From NCBI GenBank assembly GCA_003645615.1, contig QNBE01000002.1:1-43366 (forward strand): a stretch of 43,366 nucleotides of DNA, given 5' to 3'. Below the pieces are notes generated by a model. That model worked only from the letters and a program-made list of their open reading frames with translations. It was not told the DNA's origin and made no database searches. Positions 37,734 to 43,366 of the stretch are shown in pieces. The stretch comes from Caldifarciminota bacterium. GTDB taxonomy: Bacteria > Hydrothermota > Tepidihabitantia > B36-G15. The number at the start of each line of letters is the position of its first letter. The stretch's first letter is position 1. Made by a program: the position numbers and the translations under genes.

Positions 37734-38960
37734 GTGACGGTGGTAAAACTTCACTTTAACTACAAAGATGTCTTCCGTGCCGCAAGACTCGGACTCAGTT
37801 TCAAAAAGATTCTGATACAGCTGATCGGCTTTATTATCGGCTTCTTGGGTTATGATCTTTTTGCCTACCTCGCCCATGTCAGCGGTGGCTGGAGCTGGGT
37901 TGAGATCTGGGATCAGTTTCGGCTCTGCCCTATCTATCCGATCGGCTTCCCCTGGTATTCCTGGTTGATCTGGTTGATTGGTCTGATCTGGTTCATCTGT
38001 GTCCTCTTGATTACCGGCACTGCGGTTGCCAAGGTCACCTATGAGCAGCTGAAGGGCGATGAATTCTACGAGGCCAAGGAGGCATTCAAGTTTGCCCTTA
38101 CCCATGGCAAGGCGGTTATCCTCACCCCTCTACTCATTATCCTCTTCATCCTCCTTCTGGTGGTCATGGGTCTCATCCTCTCTGCTATCGGTAGGTGGAT
38201 CCCATATTTTGGCGAACTATTTGTCATGCTTATGTCGATCCCGGCCTTCTTTGCTGCCTTCGGTATCATCATCCTCTTGATCGGGACACTGGTATCATTA
38301 CTCTATGGACCGGCGATTGTTGCCACCACAAAGAGTGATACCTTCGATACCTTGTTCGAATCCTTCTCCATCCTCCAGTATCAGACCTGGCGGCTCGTTG
38401 TCTACACTGTTCTTTTAAGAGTGATAATCGGGGTTGCTCTCTTCATCGCAGGTTATCTATCGGCCAAGGCAATCTTCTTAGGTAAGGGCATCGTTGGTAT
38501 CTTCATGGCGGATAAACTTGATCTTCTCTTCAACAATGCTGCCCACCTGGTCCGAATCACCATTCCTCCCATCTGTCCCGATTTTGTCTTCCAGAAGATT
38601 ACCTGGACCTTAGAGAAGTTCGGTATGATGAACCTCCTCTTCCCACCGGGATATCAGGATGTCAACTGGGCCATGGCTATCGCCGGTTTCGGAATGGGGA
38701 TCTTCTATTATCTCATCATCCTCATGGTCCTCTCCTATGGTTTTGCAATCTGGTGGGCCGGAACTACGGTGATCTTTACCGTCTTGGTGATGAAGAAGGA
38801 TGAGCGAAACCTTCTTGAGGAGAAAGAGGAGATCCCCCCGGTGATTGAGGAGGAGAAGAAAGAAGAGAAGGAAGAGGAGAAGCCGAAGCGGAGGAGGAGA
38901 ACCAAGAAAAAGGAGAAGAAGGAGGAAGAGCGTAAGGAAGAGGATACCTCTTCCTCATGA
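37734..38960 (+). CDS. Polytopic membrane protein with a charged Lys/Glu/Arg-rich cytoplasmic tail
   Basis: Several TMs (ILIQLIGFIIGFLGYDLF; WLIWLIGLIWFICVLLITG; AVILTPLLIILFILLLVVMGLIL) then EEKKEEKEEEKPKRRRRTKKKEKKEEERKEEDTSSS. Confidence 0.7.
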   Translation: MTVVKLHFNYKDVFRAARLGLSFKKILIQLIGFIIGFLGYDLFAYLAHVSGGWSWVEIWDQFRLCPIYPIGFPWYSWLIWLIGLIWFICVLLITGTAVAKVTYEQLKGDEFYEAKEAFKFALTHGKAVILTPLLIILFILLLVVMGLILSAIGRWIPYFGELFVMLMSIPAFFAAFGIIILLIGTLVSLLYGPAIVATTKSDTFDTLFESFSILQYQTWRLVVYTVLLRVIIGVALFIAGYLSAKAIFLGKGIVGIFMADKLDLLFNNAAHLVRITIPPICPDFVFQKITWTLEKFGMMNLLFPPGYQDVNWAMAIAGFGMGIFYYLIILMVLSYGFAIWWAGTTVIFTVLVMKKDERNLLEEKEEIPPVIEEEKKEEKEEEKPKRRRRTKKKEKKEEERKEEDTSSS

Positions 38961-39829
38961 AAGCTGGCTATGTCACGATCATAGGACTTCCCAATGTTGG
39001 GAAGTCTACCCTTATGAACCGGATTCTGGGTCAGAAGATATCGATCGTCTCTAAGAAGCCCCAGACCACCAGACATAGGATTATTGGGATTCTGACAGAA
39101 AAGGACCATCAGGCCATCTTCGTCGATACCCCGGGTCTGATCGAACCAAGATATCAGCTTCAGGAGATAATGGTGAGGGCGATCGATAAGGCGTTAAAAG
39201 GGACCGATCTTGTTCTCTGGATGGTACCGGCTACCAGGATGCCGGCAGAGCCTGAGGTGAAGATTTCCCAGCGATTGGATCCCTTTCCTACCATCATTGC
39301 GATCAACAAGATCGATCTGGTTAAGAAAGATCAGCTCCTACCAATTATGGACTTCTTTAAGAAACTGGGAAAGGAGGATATCTATCCCATCTCAGCGCTT
39401 TATGGTGAGGGCGTGGGTGAGTTGAAGGAGTCCATTCTTAAGAGTTTACCTGAAGGGGAATTCTACTATCCCGAGGATATGATCACCGAGCATCCGGAGC
39501 GGTTCTTTATCGCCGAGATCATCAGAGAGAAGATCTTCGACCTGTATGAGGAGGAGATCCCCTACTCTACCACCGTCACCGTTGAGGAGTTTAAGGAGCG
39601 AGGGAAGGAGAAGCACTACATCCGGGCCATCATCTATGTCGAGCGGAGGAGTCAAAAAGGGATCATCATCGGAAAGAATGGCCAGATGCTCAAGAGGGTA
39701 GGGATGGAGGCGAGAAGTGCGATTGAAGAGTTTCTGGACCATCCGGTCTATCTCGATCTCTGGGTGAAGATCAAGGAGGGCTGGCGGCGGGATCTGGCCA
39801 AGATCAAGGAGCTCGGCTATCATCCTTAA
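38957..39829 (+). CDS. era: GTPase Era
   Basis: MKAGYVTIIGLPNVGKSTLMNRILGQKISIVSKKPQTTRHRIIGILT, FVDTPGLIEP, NKIDLV, KH domain GIIIGKNGQMLKRVGMEARSAIEEFLDHPVYLDLWVKIKEGWRRD. Confidence 0.97.
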   Translation: MKAGYVTIIGLPNVGKSTLMNRILGQKISIVSKKPQTTRHRIIGILTEKDHQAIFVDTPGLIEPRYQLQEIMVRAIDKALKGTDLVLWMVPATRMPAEPEVKISQRLDPFPTIIAINKIDLVKKDQLLPIMDFFKKLGKEDIYPISALYGEGVGELKESILKSLPEGEFYYPEDMITEHPERFFIAEIIREKIFDLYEEEIPYSTTVTVEEFKERGKEKHYIRAIIYVERRSQKGIIIGKNGQMLKRVGMEARSAIEEFLDHPVYLDLWVKIKEGWRRDLAKIKELGYHP

Positions 39830-40709
39830 GTCCAGGATCGGAATTGCCTTAGGAGGGGGAGGAGCCAAGGGGCTCGCCCATATCGGAGTGCTGATCGCCC
39901 TTGAGGAGATGGGTATTAAATTTGATGCGGTGGTCGGCACCAGCATCGGTGCAATCATCGGTGGGCTCTTCGCCTTGGAGGGGTCAGCCCAGAATCTGAA
40001 GGAGAAGGCCAAGGAAATCATTACCTCCAAGGATTTTCTCTCCTTAGGACTTAACGCCTTTCGTAAAGATGGAACGATCTTCCACAAGCTGGCGGAAAAG
40101 TTCTATATGGGCAAACTCCTTTTTAAAGAAGCCCAGATCGATGTTGCCAAGACCGAACGGATCTTTCGAGACCTCTTTAAGGATGCGACCTTTGAACAGA
40201 CCAAGATCCCATTCGCCACCGTCGCCTTAGATCTTGCCACCGGGGATGACTTCGTCTTCGATCATGGCCCACTGATGATCGGCACCTGGGCCAGTGCTGC
40301 GATCCCTGGCATCTTTCCCCCTGTGGTCTATGATGAGAAGATCCTGATTGATGGTGGGGTGACCACTGATCTACCGGTGAGGATCTGCCGACGTTATGGT
40401 GTTGATGTGGTTATCGGGGTCTATCTCGGGGGATCGATCCTCCGTAAGGAGGAGTATAAGACGGGGTTTCAGATCCTAAAGCGGAGTGCGGAAATCCTCA
40501 ACTACCGTGTCAACGAACCGAACCTGATCGATGCCGATGTCCTAATCCATCCCCATCTCGAGCAGATCCACTGGGCAGACTTTTCCCGGATCGATGAGTG
40601 TGTTGAGGAAGGCAAGCATGCGGTCTTAAGGCGCCAGAAGGAGATAAGGGAGGCCCTCTCCCTGCGGAATCGTATCAAGAGATTATTTCGATTTCTTAAG
40701 CACCCTTAA
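39819..40709 (+). CDS. Patatin-like phospholipase (RssA/NTE-type); true start upstream of the ORF-track start, apparently non-canonical
   Basis: Frame upstream of GTG 39888 encodes IILKSRIGIALGGGGAKGLAHIGVLIALEEMGIKFDAVVGTSIGAIIGGLFALEG, with the patatin GGGGxxG oxyanion motif, GxSxG nucleophile motif and later DGGV. SD AAGGAG 39806-39811 is 7 nt before ATC 39819. Confidence 0.88.
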   Translation: MILKSRIGIALGGGGAKGLAHIGVLIALEEMGIKFDAVVGTSIGAIIGGLFALEGSAQNLKEKAKEIITSKDFLSLGLNAFRKDGTIFHKLAEKFYMGKLLFKEAQIDVAKTERIFRDLFKDATFEQTKIPFATVALDLATGDDFVFDHGPLMIGTWASAAIPGIFPPVVYDEKILIDGGVTTDLPVRICRRYGVDVVIGVYLGGSILRKEEYKTGFQILKRSAEILNYRVNEPNLIDADVLIHPHLEQIHWADFSRIDECVEEGKHAVLRRQKEIREALSLRNRIKRLFRFLKHP

Positions 40710-42974
40710 GAAGGCCTGGACCACCTCGGGATCGAACTGGGTTCCGGCATTTCTCCTCAATTCCTCTATCGCCTCCTTCTTAGTGAGGGCGGGACGGTAG
40801 GGGCGATCACTGGTCATCGCATCATAGGCATCAGCAACGGAGAGGATCCTCGCCCCAATCGGAATCTGCTTCTTTCCCAGGCCATTGGGGTAGCCACCAC
40901 CATCATACCGTTCATGTTCAGCCCGAACGATCTCCGAGACCCCGGCCAAAAAGCCGATATCTTTTAGAAGGCCATGGCCAATGATCGGGTGCTTCATCAC
41001 CAATCGCCACTCACGACCGGTAAGGGGACCGGCTTTGGTCAGAATCTCATCTCTTATTCCAATCTTGCCGATATCATGGAGCAGGCCGGCATAGGTGAGT
41101 TTTCTGATCTCCTCCTCTGGTAACCCCATCTCCCTGGCGATCTTTATGGCATAATTGGTCACCCGTTCGGAATGGCCTTTGGTATATCGATCCTTGGCCT
41201 CCATGGCCAGAACCAAGGCCTTTACCGTATCATAATAGCTCGCTTCCAGCCTCTGATAGAGGCGGGCATTCTCGATGGCGATTGCGGCCTGGGCCGCAAT
41301 GGAGGTAAGGATACCGATCGTCTCGGGATCGAAGGCATCCTTTCTACTACTCTCAATATTGAGGACACCGATGGTCCGGTCCCTTACTTTAAGGGGGATG
41401 GCGAGGTTAGAGCGGGTCGATTTCAGATACTGAACATAATAGGGATCTTTGGATACATCGGGAGCGTAATAGACCTTCCCGGTCTGGAAGGCCCGAACCG
41501 ATATCCCCTTCTTCTTTTTGACTGGGAGGCGAATCCTTCTCACCCGTTCGGTGATTCGGGAGCCGGTGGCACGGATGTAAAGTTCCTTTTTCTTCTCATC
41601 GTAGAGAAGGATGGCGATATATCTCAATCCGAAGGTTTTGGAGATCATATCGATGATATGGTTGAGGAGATGGTCGAGATCCAGGATTGAGGAGATAGAC
41701 TGGCCAACATCAAAGACCAGTTCCTGCTCCTTCAATTGCCGCCTCAGCCGGTGGTATTGTCGGGCATTCTCGATCACGATTGCGGCCTGGGCAGCAATCG
41801 TGGTTAGGAGATCGAGATCCTCGGGCTGGAAGGCATCGGTCCTCTCCTCATCCCAGATATAGATAAGGCCGATCGGTTCACCTTTGATCAGCATCGGGGC
41901 CCCTAACCAGCATTTGGCCGGACGACCATAGGGTTTGATCTTAAGCCGTTCACACTCCCTGTCGTAATCACGGGTGAAGAGAGGTCTTCTGGTTCTTATG
42001 AGATAACTGCTCATCCCATAACCGAAGGGGAATCGGTAGCGTTTCACCCTCCGACCCTTCCGATATTTGAGAATGACCTCAAACTCCTTCTCTTCGGGAT
42101 GGTAGAGGGAGATACAGAAATTCTTCGGATGTAAGATCTCCTTCACCTGCTGATAGAGATGGATCAGGGTCTGCTCCAGGCTAAACTCAGAGCCGAGGAT
42201 CTTACCGATCTCGCTGAGAGCAGATAGATAGGAGATCCGTTCATTCCGTTCCTTTAATAGTCTCAGATTCTCAATCGCATTACCAAACAGAATCCCCAGC
42301 TCCGGAATCGGTCGGGCCTCCTTTTTGATGAGAAGATTCAATACCCCGATCGTCCGCCCATGGGCCTTAAGGGGAAGGATGATCAGGTTACGGAATTTAC
42401 CTCTCATCCGATAGGGGTTCCTGATGACCGCCGGTTCCTGGCTTTTGAGGACCCTTCGATAGATCCCACTCGATGGGGAGATCGGATTCAAGAGGTTTCC
42501 CGGGATTCCAATCTGAGCAGTTGGAATGAGAAGATCCTCCTCCTCTTTATAAAGATAGACGATTCCGGTGTCGGTTCCATAGGCCCGGGTAATCAGTTCC
42601 AGCCCTTCCCGGAGAAGTTGATCCAGATCCGAAACTCGATTGATCAGTTCCATCAGGGAGGTAACCGGTGAGTGATGATTCCTGGCAATGCCGATGATCC
42701 TCTCTCCAATCAACCACTCCTTGGTTCTCATCCGTATAATCCCGCTCTTGATTCGGAATTCCAGTTCCAGATCCGTGGGCTCGGTTGAGATGGTGCGGAG
42801 ATGGTTTTGCCATCTCCTCCGACTGGTTGGGGTGAGACGGTCGACAATTCGTTTGGGTGGTGACCCCAGGATCTTCTGGAAGGCCTGATTGGTGTATAGA
42901 ATCTTTCCTTTCCGATCCAGGATATAGACGATCTCATTTATCTCTTCAATCAAAGGATAGAGCTCCTCAATCAT
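40683..42974 (-). CDS. PAS/multi-GAF/HD-GYP protein (putative cyclic-di-GMP phosphodiesterase)
   Basis: N-terminal PAS (IVYILDRKGKILYTNQAFQKILG), GAF-like repeats (TTIAAQAAIVIENARQYHRL; TSIAAQAAIAIENARLYQRLE), HD-GYP LLHDIGKIGIRDEILTKAGPLTGREW...EHERYDGGGYPNGLGKKQIPIGARILSVADAYDAMTSDRPYRPALTKKEA. Confidence 0.95.
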   Translation of the reverse strand: MIEELYPLIEEINEIVYILDRKGKILYTNQAFQKILGSPPKRIVDRLTPTSRRRWQNHLRTISTEPTDLELEFRIKSGIIRMRTKEWLIGERIIGIARNHHSPVTSLMELINRVSDLDQLLREGLELITRAYGTDTGIVYLYKEEEDLLIPTAQIGIPGNLLNPISPSSGIYRRVLKSQEPAVIRNPYRMRGKFRNLIILPLKAHGRTIGVLNLLIKKEARPIPELGILFGNAIENLRLLKERNERISYLSALSEIGKILGSEFSLEQTLIHLYQQVKEILHPKNFCISLYHPEEKEFEVILKYRKGRRVKRYRFPFGYGMSSYLIRTRRPLFTRDYDRECERLKIKPYGRPAKCWLGAPMLIKGEPIGLIYIWDEERTDAFQPEDLDLLTTIAAQAAIVIENARQYHRLRRQLKEQELVFDVGQSISSILDLDHLLNHIIDMISKTFGLRYIAILLYDEKKKELYIRATGSRITERVRRIRLPVKKKKGISVRAFQTGKVYYAPDVSKDPYYVQYLKSTRSNLAIPLKVRDRTIGVLNIESSRKDAFDPETIGILTSIAAQAAIAIENARLYQRLEASYYDTVKALVLAMEAKDRYTKGHSERVTNYAIKIAREMGLPEEEIRKLTYAGLLHDIGKIGIRDEILTKAGPLTGREWRLVMKHPIIGHGLLKDIGFLAGVSEIVRAEHERYDGGGYPNGLGKKQIPIGARILSVADAYDAMTSDRPYRPALTKKEAIEELRRNAGTQFDPEVVQAFLRVLKKSK

Positions 42975-42981
42975 ACCCTCC

Positions 42982-43055
42982 TGGGCGGTAGAGGGGTCGA
43001 ACCTCTCACCTCTGGTATGTGAGACCAGCGCTCTAACCAGCTGAGCTAACCGCCC
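42982..43055 (-). tRNA. tRNA-Val (anticodon CAC)
   Basis: Minus strand GGGCGGT...ACCGCCC acceptor, GCTC-AGCTGGTTA-GAGC D arm, CTGGT-CTCACAT-ACCAG anticodon arm, AGAGG-TTCGACC-CCTCT T arm; CCA not encoded. Confidence 0.95.
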
Positions 43056-43061
43056 GGAAAA

Positions 43062-43090
43062 AATATAACCGGGCTTATATGAACCGTCAA
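43062..43090 (-). promoter_or_regulatory. Promoter for tRNA-Val (and possibly the HD-GYP gene)
   Basis: Minus strand TTGACG (43090-43085), 17-nt spacer, TATATT (43067-43062). Confidence 0.7.
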
Positions 43091-43149
43091 GTTTTTATCC
43101 GGCCCTGAAGGATGGGGAGAGTGGTTGTGTAAAGCGAGGAAAGATCCTC

Positions 43150-43178
43150 TTGATGTATGGGGATGATTGGGATAGAAT
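43150..43178 (+). promoter_or_regulatory. Sigma70-like promoter for the 43201 gene
   Basis: TTGATG (43150-43155), 17-nt spacer, TAGAAT (43173-43178). Confidence 0.5.
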
Positions 43179-43200
43179 ATAGGGTAGGAAGGAGGTAGAA

Positions 43201-43366
43201 ATGGTAATACTACTTTTACCTCTGGCGACATGGATGTTCACACCCTGGGATAGTGCCCCTACCCCCCCCCAAGACCGAAGTAGACTTCTCCCGGGACCGA
43301 TTCGTGGTCCTTAGTAATACCTTAAATGGTGTGGAGTATCAGGACACCACGGTCAACGGCATCACC
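43201..43366 (+). CDS. 5' portion of a secreted/surface protein gene, out of frame across a C9 tract, truncated by the window edge
   Basis: SD GGAGG then ATG: MVILLLPLATWMFTPWDSAPTP; after C9 (43262-43270) another frame reads KTEVDFSRDRFVVLSNTLNGVEYQDTTVNGIT to the window end, while the ATG frame stops about 40 nt after the tract. Confidence 0.55.

Noticed and set aside
37635-38105. 156-aa minus-strand ORF opposite the KE-tailed membrane protein
   Set aside because: Low-complexity composition, antisense to a clearly membrane-type CDS.
39765-39890. Programmed frameshift fusing Era to the patatin
   Set aside because: Era terminates at its natural C-terminus, no slippery heptamer was seen, and an SD-spaced ATC offers a simpler explanation.
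1-43366. CRISPR arrays, transposases, prophage or integron structures
   Set aside because: No regularly spaced repeats, recombinase motifs or phage structural genes were found on reading through the window.

Overview
This 43.4 kb bacterial chromosomal window is gene-dense and comes from a diderm. Evidence for the outer membrane is a TonB-dependent receptor, several beta-barrel-like proteins, lipoproteins and GWxTD-domain proteins. No transposases, prophage or CRISPR were seen. Recognisable blocks, left to right: (1) a truncated receiver/GAF protein and two tandem proteins with class III nucleotidyl-cyclase-like domains, then mltG-ruvX-M19 dipeptidase-ybaB-dnaX-large SRP RNA; (2) an orphan NMT1/SsuA-like binding protein and a TPR lipoprotein; (3) a nearly gapless ~11 kb minus-strand gene train (hsp20-lon-GWxTD-GWxTD-NYN-three membrane proteins-propeller-like protein-large barrel), divergent from a beta-propeller lipoprotein gene; (4) nitroreductase, NfeD-like protease, barrel-like proteins and a HhH+barrel protein; (5) dnaN-oriC-like region-dnaA; (6) a znuA/C/B-like metal ABC transporter overlapping a TonB receptor and a methyltransferase; (7) tRNA-Gly, tRNA-Cys, an envelope protein, a KE-tailed membrane protein, era, a patatin, a PAS/GAF/HD-GYP protein, tRNA-Val, and the start of a secreted-protein gene interrupted by a C9 tract. 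The observations I would check first are: two genes whose conserved N-termini lie upstream of any ATG/GTG/TTG (apparent AUC/CUG initiation); the C9 tract that puts a signal peptide out of frame with its downstream coding frame; the palindromic back-to-back -35 divergent promoter heading the proteostasis/envelope gene train; the tandem cyclase-like pair; DnaA-box clusters on both sides of dnaA; and an HD-GYP gene whose Shine-Dalgarno abuts a tRNA 3' end.
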